Positions 1-8,159 of a stretch of 64,000 bases of DNA are shown here, in pieces. This DNA is from Magnetococcales bacterium. GTDB taxonomy: Bacteria > Pseudomonadota > Magnetococcia > Magnetococcales > JADGCL01. How positions within the stretch are numbered: the first letter of the stretch is position 1; every line of letters starts with the position of its first letter. The position numbers were made by a program, and so were the translations under genes. The DNA lies in contig JADGCL010000002.1 in assembly GCA_015229005.1 (NCBI GenBank), forward strand, positions 22,668-86,667, written 5' to 3'. Under the pieces are notes generated by a model. The model saw nothing but the letters and a program-made list of their open reading frames with translations. It ran no database searches and was not told the DNA's origin.

Positions 1-52
1 ACACGAACGACAACAACCCCGCCACGACCGCCGCCGCATATCCCACTTCCAT
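1..52 (-). CDS. N-terminus of a CcdA/DsbD-like membrane protein (partial)
   Basis: Only the first 17 codons lie in the window, and the gene runs off the left edge. The ATG is 10 bases after the cutA stop and has a GGAG Shine-Dalgarno about 7 bases upstream. The visible peptide begins MEVGYAAAVVAGLLSFV, a hydrophobic start very like the first membrane helix of CcdA-type cytochrome c biogenesis/thiol reductase proteins, which continue into an SPCVLPLVP motif. That motif would fall outside this window. The position after a TlpA-like thioredoxin and cutA supports a role in moving reducing equivalents to the periplasm. The identification rests on 17 residues plus context and could be wrong. Confidence 0.5.
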   Translation of the reverse strand, partial: MEVGYAAAVVAGLLSFV

Positions 53-62
53 CGTTCACTCC

Positions 63-398
63 TCAACCAGCAATCCGCCCCTTCGCCGTCACCCCGAACA
101 GCCAGTCGCGATAGGCCGGCAACGCCCGCTCGACCGTAATCCCCAAGATCTCCGGGACCTCGTAAGGGTGCCGCTCCGCCAACCGCGCCTGCAGCCGCTC
201 ATAAAGCTCCGCACGCGTCTTGATCACCATCGACCACTCCCCCTCCCGGTGCAGACTCCCTTCCCATTCGTAGAAGGAGAGACCACCCGGCAATACATGA
301 ACGCACGCCGCCAATCCCTCCTCCACCAGGAGCCGCGCCAGCGACTCCGCCGTCGCCGCATCCGGGGCATTGCTCAACACCACCATCAATTCGCCCAT
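63..398 (-). CDS. cutA: CutA divalent-cation tolerance protein
   Basis: The 111-residue protein has the usual CutA length and fold signature: VVLSNAPD near the N-terminus, LAACVHVLPG, YEWEG, and the HPYEVPEIL motif near residue 78. CutA proteins are small trimeric cytosolic proteins linked to copper and divalent-metal tolerance; their exact role is unsettled. The start is ATG at 398 with an AGGAGGGG Shine-Dalgarno that overlaps the stop of the upstream thioredoxin gene, so the two are translationally close. It sits between a TlpA-like thioredoxin and a CcdA-like gene, a common neighbourhood for cutA, which is often next to dsbD. Confidence 0.93.
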   Translation of the reverse strand: MGELMVVLSNAPDAATAESLARLLVEEGLAACVHVLPGGLSFYEWEGSLHREGEWSMVIKTRAELYERLQARLAERHPYEVPEILGITVERALPAYRDWLFGVTAKGRIAG

Positions 399-403
399 CC
401 CCC

Positions 404-943
404 CTACCCCTCCTTCGCCTCCTCACCGAGATGCTTCCTGACCAGGTTGCGCATCCGCTCCAGGTCCATCCCTCCCATCACCGTCTCCACCACCCGCCCC
501 TCACGATCCAGCAGGATGCTGGTCGGCAAACCCCGAACCCCCCCCAGGCTCCCGGCAAAACCCATCATCCTCGCCGGTTCCGTGGCAAACACGATCGGAT
601 AATTGATCGCCAGGCGGTTGGCAAAAGCGGTCAGGCGATCCACATCCGCCCTCTCCATGATGTTGGCGCCTATGATGACGAAATCCCGCTTCTCGAACTC
701 CGTCTGCAGCCTGACGAAGTCCGGGATCTCCTTCAAGCAGGGCGGACACCACGTCGCCCAGAAATTGACCAACACCAACTTGCCCCGCAGATCCGTCAAG
801 CGCATAGAGCTGCCATTCAGCCGCTCCAGGGAGGTATCCACCCCCCCCGGCTCTTCCGCCCGAAGGCCCTCCGGGGTCGATGCCAATATGAGGGGCCCGA
901 ACAACACCAGGAAAGTGGCCAACCGAACGAATGACCGCAGCAT
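404..943 (-). CDS. TlpA/ResA-family periplasmic thioredoxin-like protein
   Basis: A 179-residue redoxin with an N-terminal hydrophobic signal/anchor (LATFLVLFGPLILAS) and the thioredoxin-fold active site WCPPC in the context NFWATWCPPCLKEIP. A later GVRGLPTSILLDREG segment carries the cis-proline region. These proteins reduce periplasmic disulfides, typically for cytochrome c maturation, using electrons from CcdA/DsbD. The ORF track extends 52 codons further, but the internal ATG at 943 has a strong CAGGAGG site and is followed directly by the signal sequence, so I use it. Transcribed with cutA and the ccdA-like gene. An intrinsic terminator separates it from petC. Confidence 0.88.
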   Translation of the reverse strand: MLRSFVRLATFLVLFGPLILASTPEGLRAEEPGGVDTSLERLNGSSMRLTDLRGKLVLVNFWATWCPPCLKEIPDFVRLQTEFEKRDFVIIGANIMERADVDRLTAFANRLAINYPIVFATEPARMMGFAGSLGGVRGLPTSILLDREGRVVETVMGGMDLERMRNLVRKHLGEEAKEG

Positions 944-1063
944 CCTCAACCTCCTGCCCAATGAACCGGAACGAAACGGACACCCCCTCCGGAGCATAGC
1001 CCCGGATCCGGGAAATTGCCACCGCCACACGAAACCGGCCCCGCATGAAGCCCGGCAGCCAGA

Positions 1064-1105
1064 CAAAAAAAGGATGGGGAGGCCAAAAATCCCCCCCATC
1101 CTTTT
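1064..1105 (-). terminator. Rho-independent terminator after petABC
   Basis: On the minus strand an 8-bp perfect stem GGATGGGG/CCCCATCC (1072-1101) is followed by seven T residues. It lies downstream of petC and upstream of the thioredoxin gene, so it ends the bc1 transcript. A shorter T run on the plus side suggests only weak bidirectionality. Confidence 0.85.
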
Positions 1106-1169
1106 CCCACACTCGACACCGCGCCCAACCGCCCAACAGCGGCAACCCAGGGACCGGAAAACTCCGGCG

Positions 1170-1997
1170 TCAGTGAACCTTCGCCCAGATCCGCCGCTTC
1201 ACCGCGTACAACATCGCCGTGAACACCAACAGGTAGATCATGACACCGATCCCCATGCCCTTCCTCTGCTCCGCCGTCGGCTCCGCCGCCCACGCCAGGA
1301 ACGTCACCACATCCCGACTCAACTGCTCCAAAGAGGCCTTCGTCCCATCCCCATACTCGACCGCCCCATCCTGCATGGGCTGTGGCATCGCCAGAAAATG
1401 GCCGGGGAAATACTTGTTGAAGTTGCCGCCACCCTCAAGCTTCGTGATCGCTTCCTTAAGCTTATCCTCATGGCGCGGATCCATATGAAGGACGTGCGCG
1501 ACCTCCATCCGCTCGGTTTCGGACAACTTCCCGTCCTCCATCGCCTTCTTGATGTCGGCCGATTCCTGGTCCGTCAAATAGCCCGTAAGGATCCCGTAGG
1601 CATAGTCCTCGTACCCTTTCCGCGCCTTGGTCATCAGGGAGAGGTCGGGAGGCTCGATCCCATACGTCTCCTTGGCCGAGACCGCATCCATCACCGACAG
1701 CATCCGGTCCTTCCGCGACCGCCCGGAGTCCTTCGCCATCGCCTCAATTTCCGCCTCGGGAAGACCAAAGGCCCGCATCTGGTCGAATTTGATATACTTC
1801 AGCGAGTGACAATTCATGCAGACACCCACCGCCACCTTCGCACCCCGCTTCAGGGCAGCCTCATCGAACTTGCCGAAAATGCCCTTGAAACCCCACTCCT
1901 GCACCGGCAACGCCGCACCGCCGGAGGCCTGCCCCCATTGCGGCAACAGCAGGACCAACAGTGCAGCAACCTTGATCGTCCCCTTCATGAGATCCAT
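1170..1997 (-). CDS. petC: Cytochrome c1, bc1 complex subunit
   Basis: This 275-residue protein carries one heme c attachment site (CMNCH, residues ~61-65) after a cleavable signal sequence (KVAALLVLLLPQWGQASG). A single C-terminal membrane anchor (VMIYLLVFTAMLYAVKRRIW) retains it in the inner membrane facing the periplasm. Length and layout match bacterial cytochrome c1, which passes electrons from the Rieske protein to soluble cytochrome c. It begins 13 bases after the petB stop, and an alternative ATG lies three codons downstream. It is the last gene of petABC, before the terminator near 1.08 kb. Confidence 0.95.
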   Translation of the reverse strand: MDLMKGTIKVAALLVLLLPQWGQASGGAALPVQEWGFKGIFGKFDEAALKRGAKVAVGVCMNCHSLKYIKFDQMRAFGLPEAEIEAMAKDSGRSRKDRMLSVMDAVSAKETYGIEPPDLSLMTKARKGYEDYAYGILTGYLTDQESADIKKAMEDGKLSETERMEVAHVLHMDPRHEDKLKEAITKLEGGGNFNKYFPGHFLAMPQPMQDGAVEYGDGTKASLEQLSRDVVTFLAWAAEPTAEQRKGMGIGVMIYLLVFTAMLYAVKRRIWAKVH

Positions 1998-2010
1998 GGT
2001 GGTCCCCCTG

Positions 2011-3225
2011 TCAAATGCTCTTGGGCAGCGGCTTGGGTTTCTCGATCTTCAGCACCGTGACCAACCACAACCCCACGAAATAGCTGAAGTAGACCGCCGT
2101 CGCCGTCCGACCGATCACGATCAGCGGCAACGCCCCGTCGAACAGCGTGGCATCGGCAGGGTTGTAGCCGACCCAGCCGAGAACGAAGCAATCCAGCACA
2201 AACACCCAGAACAGTTGCCGCGAAAGCGGACGGTAACGGAAAGAACGCACAGGCGAACGGTCAAGCCAAGGCAGGATGAACAGTATCGCAATCGCCCCAC
2301 CCATCGCCACCACCCCGGCCAGCTTGCTGAACGACCCGAGAAAATCAATCGAACGCAGGATCGCGTAGAAGGGCAGGAAATACCACTCAGGAACGATGTG
2401 CGCCGGAGTCTTCATGGGATCCGCAGGGATGTAATTATCCGGCTCCAGGAAGAAGTTCGGCGCAAAAAACACGAATGCCAGATACACCATCAAGAACACC
2501 CCGACACCGTACAGATCCTTGATCGTGTAATACGGATGAAACGGCAGCGTGTCCTTACCCTCGTGGACGTCGATTCCGTCCGGGTTGTTCGAATGGACCG
2601 CGTGCAGCGCCCACATGTGCAGAATCACCAAGCCGAACACCACGAAAGGAAACAGAAAATGCAGCACGAAAAACCGGTTCAGCGTCGGGTCTCCAACCGA
2701 AAACCCGCCCAAGATCCAGACCACCAGCTCCTCACCCACCACCGGGATCGCCGAAACCAGGTTCGTGATCACCGCCGCACCCCAGTAGGACATCTGCCCC
2801 CAGGGCAGCACGTAACCCATGAAAGCCGTCCCCATCAGCGCAAAGAAGATGATCACCCCGAACCACCACAGAATCTCCCGCGGCGACCGGTGCGAACCGT
2901 AATACATTCCGCGCAGTATGTGAATGTACACACAGACGAAAAAGAAGGTCGCACCGTTGGCGTGAAGATACCGCAACAACCATCCGAAGTTCACATCCCG
3001 CATGATATGCTCGACGGAATCGAAAGCCAGATTCGCGTCCGGCTTGTAGTGCATCGCCAGAAACAATCCCGTCGCCAGCATCACGATCAGTACAAACAGG
3101 GCCAGCGAGCCAAAATTCCACCAGTAATTCAGATTCTTCGGGGTCGGGTATTCCGTTGCCTGCGATTTGATCAGGTCACTGACCGGCAGTCGGGCGTCCA
3201 CCCACTCCATGATTGACTTGAACAC
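2011..3225 (-). CDS. petB: Cytochrome b, bc1 complex subunit
   Basis: The protein is about 404 residues, the unsplit cytochrome b typical of proteobacteria rather than the b6/subunit IV pair. Visible landmarks are the repeated hydrophobic helices, the [17 protein letters not shown] segment at the quinol-oxidation site, the PEWY motif ([14 protein letters not shown]), and several His ligands for hemes bL and bH. It oxidises ubiquinol and drives proton translocation. The ORF track starts at ATG 3243. However, an AAGGAGA site inside that extension lies 7-8 bases before a GTG at 3225 that opens a typical N-terminus ([13 protein letters not shown]), so I prefer that start. It lies between petA and petC. 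Confidence 0.95.
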   Translation of the reverse strand: MFKSIMEWVDARLPVSDLIKSQATEYPTPKNLNYWWNFGSLALFVLIVMLATGLFLAMHYKPDANLAFDSVEHIMRDVNFGWLLRYLHANGATFFFVCVYIHILRGMYYGSHRSPREILWWFGVIIFFALMGTAFMGYVLPWGQMSYWGAAVITNLVSAIPVVGEELVVWILGGFSVGDPTLNRFFVLHFLFPFVVFGLVILHMWALHAVHSNNPDGIDVHEGKDTLPFHPYYTIKDLYGVGVFLMVYLAFVFFAPNFFLEPDNYIPADPMKTPAHIVPEWYFLPFYAILRSIDFLGSFSKLAGVVAMGGAIAILFILPWLDRSPVRSFRYRPLSRQLFWVFVLDCFVLGWVGYNPADATLFDGALPLIVIGRTATAVYFSYFVGLWLVTVLKIEKPKPLPKSI

Positions 3226-3304
3226 CGCGAGATCTCCTTGCATAAGTGCGTCAGTATCGGCGATTCCATCGGTCCGTCGCCCGGTCGATGCCGGGAGCTC
3301 CCGA

Positions 3305-3844
3305 TCAGCCCACCGCCTTGCCGATCACCAGGGTGTTGCCATCATCCTTGAAATCGTAGTCCGGAACCGTCAGATTCGCCGGCGCCGGTCCCTGGCGGAT
3401 CCGCCCGGAAGTGTCGTAGTGCGACCCGTGACAGGGGCACAGAAACCCCCCGAAATCCCCCGTCCCGATCGGCTGCGGCACACACCCCAGGTGCGAACAG
3501 ACCGCCAGCACCACCAGGTACTCCGGACGCTTGACTCGCTCCGCATCCTTGCTCGGGGGATTCGGGTCGGGCAATTTGACCTTGTCCCCCTCCCTGGCCG
3601 ACGCGATCTGCTCGGCCGTCCGCTTCAGCACGAACACCGGCTTCCCCTGCCAGGGAACGGTGATCATCTGCCCCTCCTGCAAGGCGCTGATATCCACCTC
3701 CGTCGTGGCCTGCGCCAGCACGTCCGCCGAAGGACTCCAGGAACGGATGAACGGCCACGCCGCCCCCGCCACCCCCCCCAACCCGACGACGCTCGTCGCC
3801 AGGATCAGAAAATCCCGGCGATTCTCTTCCGCTTCTATGGCCAT
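3305..3844 (-). CDS. petA: Ubiquinol-cytochrome c reductase Rieske iron-sulfur subunit
   Basis: The 179-residue protein has an N-terminal Tat-like signal/anchor ([22 protein letters not shown]) and both halves of the Rieske [2Fe-2S] site, CSHLGC and CPCHGSHYD, about 20 residues apart. It takes electrons from ubiquinol at the Qo site and hands them to cytochrome c1. The start has a GGAGGTAGGAG region just upstream. It is the first gene of the petABC operon, with petB following after a gap of about 80 bases. The 5' region contains short tandem repeats. Confidence 0.96.
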   Translation of the reverse strand: MAIEAEENRRDFLILATSVVGLGGVAGAAWPFIRSWSPSADVLAQATTEVDISALQEGQMITVPWQGKPVFVLKRTAEQIASAREGDKVKLPDPNPPSKDAERVKRPEYLVVLAVCSHLGCVPQPIGTGDFGGFLCPCHGSHYDTSGRIRQGPAPANLTVPDYDFKDDGNTLVIGKAVG

Positions 3845-3931
3845 GGCAACTCCTACCTCCCCAATCGGTCTGGCTCGCGGGTGGATCGTGACCTCCCCTG
3901 CAGAGTAATCACCCCCCCCTCCGTGACTTGC

Positions 3932-3992
3932 TCAACCCCAACCGGCTCAACTCCTGGCCGGATCAACTCCAACCGGCTCAACCCCAACCGGC
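3932..3992. repeat. Four tandem ~15-bp repeats upstream of petA
   Basis: Four head-to-tail units of TCAACYCCAACCGGC, the second degenerate and one base longer, fill 3932-3992. They lie in the divergent region between petA and trmL. No coding potential is evident. They may be a minisatellite or clustered protein-binding sites. Confidence 0.7.
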
Positions 3993-4111
3993 AGTGCGCG
4001 GTCGCACCGACAAGCCGCCATAAACGGGCGATACAACCTCGCGGCAAACTTCCCGCCACCGCAGGTCCAACCCCGCCGCCCCCACCGGAATTTCCTGCCA
4101 CCAAGGGCAGT

Positions 4112-4151
4112 GGGACGCCGCCAAATTCAAAGGGATGCCGCCAGATTCAGA
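4112..4151. repeat. Two 20-bp direct repeats in the petA-trmL intergenic region
   Basis: GGGACGCCGCCAAATTCAAA is followed immediately by GGGATGCCGCCAGATTCAGA, with 16-17 of 20 bases identical. They lie about 60-100 bases upstream of trmL. Together with the 15-bp repeats they are what I see in the 367-base divergent spacer (3845-4211). No convincing -35/-10 pair was found. Confidence 0.6.
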
Positions 4152-4211
4152 AACGGTTAATATTGGGAAAGAAGCCCCTGCCGTCAACCGGAAATTCGTT
4201 CAGGATTGACT

Positions 4212-4760
4212 GTGATCAATTCCCTCTCCCGAGACCCGCCCCACGAGGCCGCCACCACCGGCGCCGACCGACCCCCGCAACCGGGCGAGGCCCCCCCCTT
4301 CCACATCATTCTCCATCAGCCGGAAATCCCCGGCAATACCGGCAACATCATCAGACTCTGCGCTGCCGCCGGCGCCGTCCTCCACCTGGTGGGCCCCCTC
4401 GGCTTCCGCCTCGACGCCGCCGCCCTTCGCCGCGCCGGCATGGACTACCGGCAGCTCGCCGACTGCCGCCGCCATCCCGATTGGAACGCCTACCTCGAAC
4501 AAGAACCCGCCGGCTCCCGGCGCTTCGCCCTGACCACGCGCGGCGAATCCCGCCCGGACGAACACGCCTTCCGCCCCGGGGATCGATTCCTCTTCGGCTC
4601 CGAAAGCTCCGGACTGCCCCAAGCCCTGCTCGAAGACCACCCGGGACGCCGCCTGCGCATCCCCATGCGCACCGACGCCCGCAGCCTCAACCTCGCCAAC
4701 AGCGTCGCCATCCTCCTCTACGAGGCCCTCCGCCAGAACCACTTCCCCGGGCTCCGCTGA
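4212..4760 (+). CDS. trmL: tRNA (cytidine(34)-2'-O)-methyltransferase TrmL
   Basis: A SPOUT-family methyltransferase of about 182 residues. It shows the family motifs PEIPGNTGNIIRLCAAAG (motif 1), FGSESSGLPQ (motif 2) and RIPMRTDARSLNLANSVAILLYEALRQ (motif 3, trefoil knot). TrmL 2'-O-methylates the wobble base of tRNA-Leu isoacceptors using S-adenosylmethionine. The ORF track begins at TTG 4206, but the AGGA at 4202-4205 is too close for that codon and ideally spaced for the GTG at 4212. The first ~27 residues are a Pro-rich extension before the usual FHIILHQPEIP start. Divergent from petABC and convergent with the dsbA-like gene. Confidence 0.92.
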   Translation: MINSLSRDPPHEAATTGADRPPQPGEAPPFHIILHQPEIPGNTGNIIRLCAAAGAVLHLVGPLGFRLDAAALRRAGMDYRQLADCRRHPDWNAYLEQEPAGSRRFALTTRGESRPDEHAFRPGDRFLFGSESSGLPQALLEDHPGRRLRIPMRTDARSLNLANSVAILLYEALRQNHFPGLR

Positions 4761-4851
4761 CCCCGGAAGGAGTGCCCCGCCAACAGCAAACCCATGCCTC
4801 CTGCTCTTCCTGCCCGGGATCGCCGTCCTCACCTCCCCAGGGCAGCCTTCC

Positions 4852-5883
4852 TCACTTGCCCGGGGCCGCCGCCTTCGCCGCCGCAAGCTCCGCGTCGATG
4901 GCCGTCTTGAACTCCTCCAACGGCAGGGAGCCGACCATCGAAATGCCGTTCACGAAGAAGGTCGGGGTCCCGGAAACCCCCAGCCGCTCACCCTCTTCCC
5001 GGTCGGCCTTGACCCGGGCCGCCTGCGTGCCGCCGTCAAGACAGGCATCGAACTTCGCTGCGTCCAAACCGGTCGCCTTCGCCAGCGCCTTGAGATCGGG
5101 AACCGTGAGCTTGTTCTGCTGCTTGAACATCGCGTCGTGGAACGGCCAGAACTTCCCCTGCTCCTCGGCGCACTGACCGGCCTCGGAAGCCTTGGCCGCA
5201 TTCGCGTGAAACGGCATGGGGAAATGGCGAAAGACGATCCTGATCCGATCCCCGTAGTGGGCCAGAAGCTGCCCGAGGACATCCTGAACACGGCTGCAAT
5301 AGGGACATTCGAAATCCGAGAACTCGACCACCGTCACCGCCGCCTGCGCCCCGCCCTTGACCGGGGTCATCGCCCCCTTGACCTCCACCCGCGGCGGTTC
5401 GGGCGCCGTCAGGAGAATTTCGGCGTTGTACTTCTGCTCAAGGCGACCGATGACCTTCCCCCAGGCGGCCCGCTCCCCCTGAAGCTTCAGGAATTTCCCG
5501 ACCTTCGCTCGCAACTCGTCGTCCACATTGGGAAATTTCTGGGCATTGGCCTTGAGAAACTGATCGACCTCCGACGATTCCACCGGCTTCGCCGTCCTGG
5601 CGATCTCCTGCTCGAGATAGGCGTCGGCGGTCATCCCCAGGGACTTCGCCTCCAGCTCCAGGAGATGATCGGCGACCAAGTCCCGCGCCTGATCGTGGCG
5701 CAACTGGTAGAGCTGCCGATCCACCTCGTAGCGCTTCATCCCCAGCGCCTTGTCCACCTCCTCCACGGTGATCTGCTTCCCGCCCACCTTGGCCGCCAGG
5801 GTGCCGGCTTGCAGGGGAGCAGCCACGGAGAGCGCCAACCAGGCGCCAACCGCCAACATCAGGTACCGCTTCGATCGCATCAT
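4852..5883 (-). CDS. DsbA-family thiol oxidoreductase with SurA/PpiC-like N-terminal region
   Basis: A periplasmic protein of 343 residues. A signal peptide (LMLAVGAWLALSVAAPLQAG) is followed by a helical region of about 130 residues (AKVGGKQITVEEVDKAL onward). That region resembles the N-terminal chaperone segment of SurA/PpiC-type proteins. Then comes a DsbA-like thioredoxin domain with active site CPYC (FSDFECPYCSRVQ) and cis-proline motif GVSGTPTFFVNG. It likely introduces or isomerises disulfides in exported proteins. The ORF-track start at 6384 runs through the upstream gene; the ATG pair at 5883/5880 directly precedes the signal peptide. The chaperone-like domain is read from sequence pattern only. 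Confidence 0.87.
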   Translation of the reverse strand: MMRSKRYLMLAVGAWLALSVAAPLQAGTLAAKVGGKQITVEEVDKALGMKRYEVDRQLYQLRHDQARDLVADHLLELEAKSLGMTADAYLEQEIARTAKPVESSEVDQFLKANAQKFPNVDDELRAKVGKFLKLQGERAAWGKVIGRLEQKYNAEILLTAPEPPRVEVKGAMTPVKGGAQAAVTVVEFSDFECPYCSRVQDVLGQLLAHYGDRIRIVFRHFPMPFHANAAKASEAGQCAEEQGKFWPFHDAMFKQQNKLTVPDLKALAKATGLDAAKFDACLDGGTQAARVKADREEGERLGVSGTPTFFVNGISMVGSLPLEEFKTAIDAELAAAKAAAPGK

Positions 5884-5912
5884 GGGTTGGGTAGTCCTCG
5901 AACTCTCTCTCG

Positions 5913-6344
5913 TCAGCGGCCGTACACGCTCTGGGCCCGTTGTTGGAACGCCTGAACCATGTCCTTGGTAACCTTGGCGAAAAGTGGCCCAAGGGTGGCA
6001 TTGAGGAGGCGATTCTTGAACTGAAACTTGATCTCGAAATCCACCCGCGTCCCGCTCCCGACGGGGGTAAAGAGCCAGGTACTCTCCAGGCTCTGGAAAG
6101 GCCCCGACTCGAGTTGGATATCCACCCTCTGCCCGGGAATCAGGCGATCGATTGTCCGGAAGGTCTCCCGCATCCCCTTGATGGCGAAGGTCATCTCCGA
6201 GCGGAAACTGGTCCCGGTCTCCTCCGACTTCGTCGCCTTGACGCACCAGGGGAGGAATTCCGGGTAACGATCCATGTCCACCACGAGATCGTACATCTGC
6301 TGCGGCGACCAGGTCACGACCGTCGAGGCCTCGCGATGGATCAT
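5913..6344 (-). CDS. RatA/COQ10-like START-domain protein (copy 2)
   Basis: The 143-residue protein matches the single-domain polyketide cyclase/START family typified by COQ10 and RatA: PQQMYDLVVDMDRYPEFLPWC near the N-terminus and an ESGPFQSLESTWLFTPVGSGTRVDFEI core. COQ10 homologues bind ubiquinone and support respiratory electron transfer; RatA was described as a ribosome-association toxin. A lipid-binding role is more likely here, but the sequence does not decide it. Its ATG overlaps the TGA of the preceding paralogue (ATGA), so the two are translationally coupled. The pair arose by tandem duplication. Confidence 0.85.
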   Translation of the reverse strand: MIHREASTVVTWSPQQMYDLVVDMDRYPEFLPWCVKATKSEETGTSFRSEMTFAIKGMRETFRTIDRLIPGQRVDIQLESGPFQSLESTWLFTPVGSGTRVDFEIKFQFKNRLLNATLGPLFAKVTKDMVQAFQQRAQSVYGR

Positions 6345-6796
6345 GATGCCCCGCCCCCTTTCCCCCCGTCGCCGTAGATCGCACGCGCCCGGTCGCGGAA
6401 AGCCACCAGCATCTGTCGGGATATGTGCGTGAAAACCGGCCCCACCATGACCTCCTTGACCCGGTTGCGAAAACGGAAATTGATGAAAAAATCGACCCGG
6501 GTCTGGTTGCCGACCGGGGTGAAGTGCCAGGTGCTGGCCAGGTACTGGAACGGCCCGCTCTTCAGGTTGATCTCGACCCGGCTGCCCGGCACCACCGTGT
6601 CCAGCGTCTGGAAGGTCTCGCGGATGCCCTTGTAGGCCACCGTCAGCTCGGCCATGAACTGCCCCGGCTGGTGGTCGAAGGCCCGGGTCTTCACGCACCA
6701 GGGCAGAAACTGGGGATAGCTCCCCACGTCAACCACCAGATCGTACATCTGGGTCGCACTGAACGGGAGGATCTCACTGAGGCGGATCTGGGGCAT
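6341..6796 (-). CDS. RatA/COQ10-like START-domain protein (copy 1)
   Basis: A 151-residue START-like protein, clearly homologous to the next gene along its length: ATQMYDLVVDVGSYPQFLPWCVKT, then LKSGPFQYLASTWHFTPVGNQTRVDFFI. It has the normal length of a RatA/COQ10 family member plus a short Gly-rich C-terminal tail. The large ORF-track entry ending here (630 aa) is mostly antisense to gap; the true start is the ATG at 6796. It overlaps its paralogue by four bases and is preceded by a small ORF that overlaps its start by about 23 bases. Confidence 0.85.
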   Translation of the reverse strand: MPQIRLSEILPFSATQMYDLVVDVGSYPQFLPWCVKTRAFDHQPGQFMAELTVAYKGIRETFQTLDTVVPGSRVEINLKSGPFQYLASTWHFTPVGNQTRVDFFINFRFRNRVKEVMVGPVFTHISRQMLVAFRDRARAIYGDGGKGGGAS

Positions 6797-7016
6797 CGGG
6801 CTTTCGGCGGCGCGGTCTCGATGCGACCTTATCGTCGCGTTTCTCCAAGACTTCTTCAAAGCAAAGGGGGCGCAAACCGCACGCCCCGGACGAAGGCGCC
6901 GGACCCCGGGCGGAGAGTTCTTCGCGGAGGGCTTCATCCAGCACGTTGTCAACGGGCTCCCAATCCAATATCCTGTGAGGATATTCCAAACCGGCGTCCC
7001 GGTCCATGCTCCGCAT
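6774..7016 (-). CDS. Small protein of unknown function (80 aa)
   Basis: I do not recognise this product. The 80-residue ORF begins with ATG at 7016, about 10 bases after a GGAGGAGG sequence. It has a plausible helical, acidic N-terminal half (LDWEPVDNVLDEALREELSARG) and a basic Pro-rich tail. Its 3' end overlaps the first RatA-like gene by about 23 bases, as in a coupled operon. No membrane segment or signal peptide is seen. It could be a real leader gene of the RatA-like pair or a chance ORF; the Shine-Dalgarno and the overlap favour the former. Confidence 0.42.
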   Translation of the reverse strand: MRSMDRDAGLEYPHRILDWEPVDNVLDEALREELSARGPAPSSGACGLRPLCFEEVLEKRDDKVASRPRRRKPDAPDPPQ

Positions 7017-7144
7017 GAGGCCCTTTCCTCCTCCCCCGGAAATCGGGGGCGGGGTGTGATCGGACCCCCACGCGGAAACCCGGAACCTGCGGGCGCCCGG
7101 TTGGCTACACTCGCAATGAAGGACTCATCAAGGAGGCTTGGAAG

Positions 7145-8149
7145 ATGACGATTCGTATCGGTGTCAACGGGTTCGGCCGCATCGGCAGGATGGTTGTCCG
7201 CGCAAAGCTCGGCAACTCCAAGTACGACAACATCGAGTTGGTGGGCATCAACGACCTCGGCGCCAAGGACACCATGGTCCACCTGCTCAAGTACGACTCG
7301 GTGGCACTGCGCCTCAAGCAGGAGGTCCACGCCACCCCCGAGGGGATCTCCATCGACGGCAAGAACATCCCCATCCTCTCGCAGCGCAACCCCGCCGACC
7401 TGCCCTGGGGCAAGATGGGCGTCGACTACGTCGTCGAGTCCACCGGCTTCTTCACCAAGCGCGACGCCGCCGAAGGCCACATCAAGGGCGGCGCCAAGCG
7501 CGTCGTCATCTCCGCCCCCGCTACCGGCGATGTCAAGACGATCGTCATGGGCGTCAACGAGAACGAGTACGACCCCAAGGCCCACACCGTCCTCTCCAAC
7601 GCCTCCTGCACCACCAACTGCCTCGCCCCCTTCGCCAAGGTGATCCTGGACAAGTTCGGCATCAAGCGCGGCCTGATGACCACCGTCCACGCCTACACCA
7701 ACGACCAGAGCATCCTCGACTTCCCCCACAGCGACCTTCGCCGCGCCCGCGCCGCCGCCGTCAACATGATCCCCACCAAGACCGGCGCCGCCGCAGCCAT
7801 CGGCCTCGTCATCCCCGCCCTCAAGGGTAAGTTCGACGGCGGCGCCGTGCGCGTCCCGACCCCGAACGTCTCCATCGTCGACGCGGTCATGGAAGTCGAG
7901 AAGTCCACCTCCGTCGAGGAGGTCAACGCCGCCCTCAAGGCCGCCACCAATCAGTACCTCGGCTACACCGACGAGCCCCTGGTCTCCATCGATTTCCAGG
8001 GCGACCCCCGCTCCTCCATCGTCGATGGCGGCTGCACCAAGGTCATCGGCGGTCTCTCCGTCAAGGTGATGAGCTGGTACGACAACGAGTGGGGCTATTC
8101 CAATCGCGTCCTCGACCTGATCCAGCACATCGCCTCCCAGGAGAAGTAA
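7145..8149 (+). CDS. gap: Type I glyceraldehyde-3-phosphate dehydrogenase
   Basis: A full-length 334-residue GAPDH. The NAD-binding start IRIGVNGFGRIGRMVVR, the catalytic cysteine motif SNASCTTNCLAP (Cys near residue 154), the substrate-binding region, and the C-terminal SWYDNEWGYSNRVLDL are all present. It interconverts glyceraldehyde 3-phosphate and 1,3-bisphosphoglycerate in glycolysis and gluconeogenesis. An AAGGAGG site lies 7 bases before the ATG. The following giant phosphotransferase gene starts 10 bases after its stop, so the two are probably co-transcribed and may both act at the triose/PEP level of central metabolism. Confidence 0.97.
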   Translation: MTIRIGVNGFGRIGRMVVRAKLGNSKYDNIELVGINDLGAKDTMVHLLKYDSVALRLKQEVHATPEGISIDGKNIPILSQRNPADLPWGKMGVDYVVESTGFFTKRDAAEGHIKGGAKRVVISAPATGDVKTIVMGVNENEYDPKAHTVLSNASCTTNCLAPFAKVILDKFGIKRGLMTTVHAYTNDQSILDFPHSDLRRARAAAVNMIPTKTGAAAAIGLVIPALKGKFDGGAVRVPTPNVSIVDAVMEVEKSTSVEEVNAALKAATNQYLGYTDEPLVSIDFQGDPRSSIVDGGCTKVIGGLSVKVMSWYDNEWGYSNRVLDLIQHIASQEK

Positions 8150-8159
8150 GCCTCCGACC

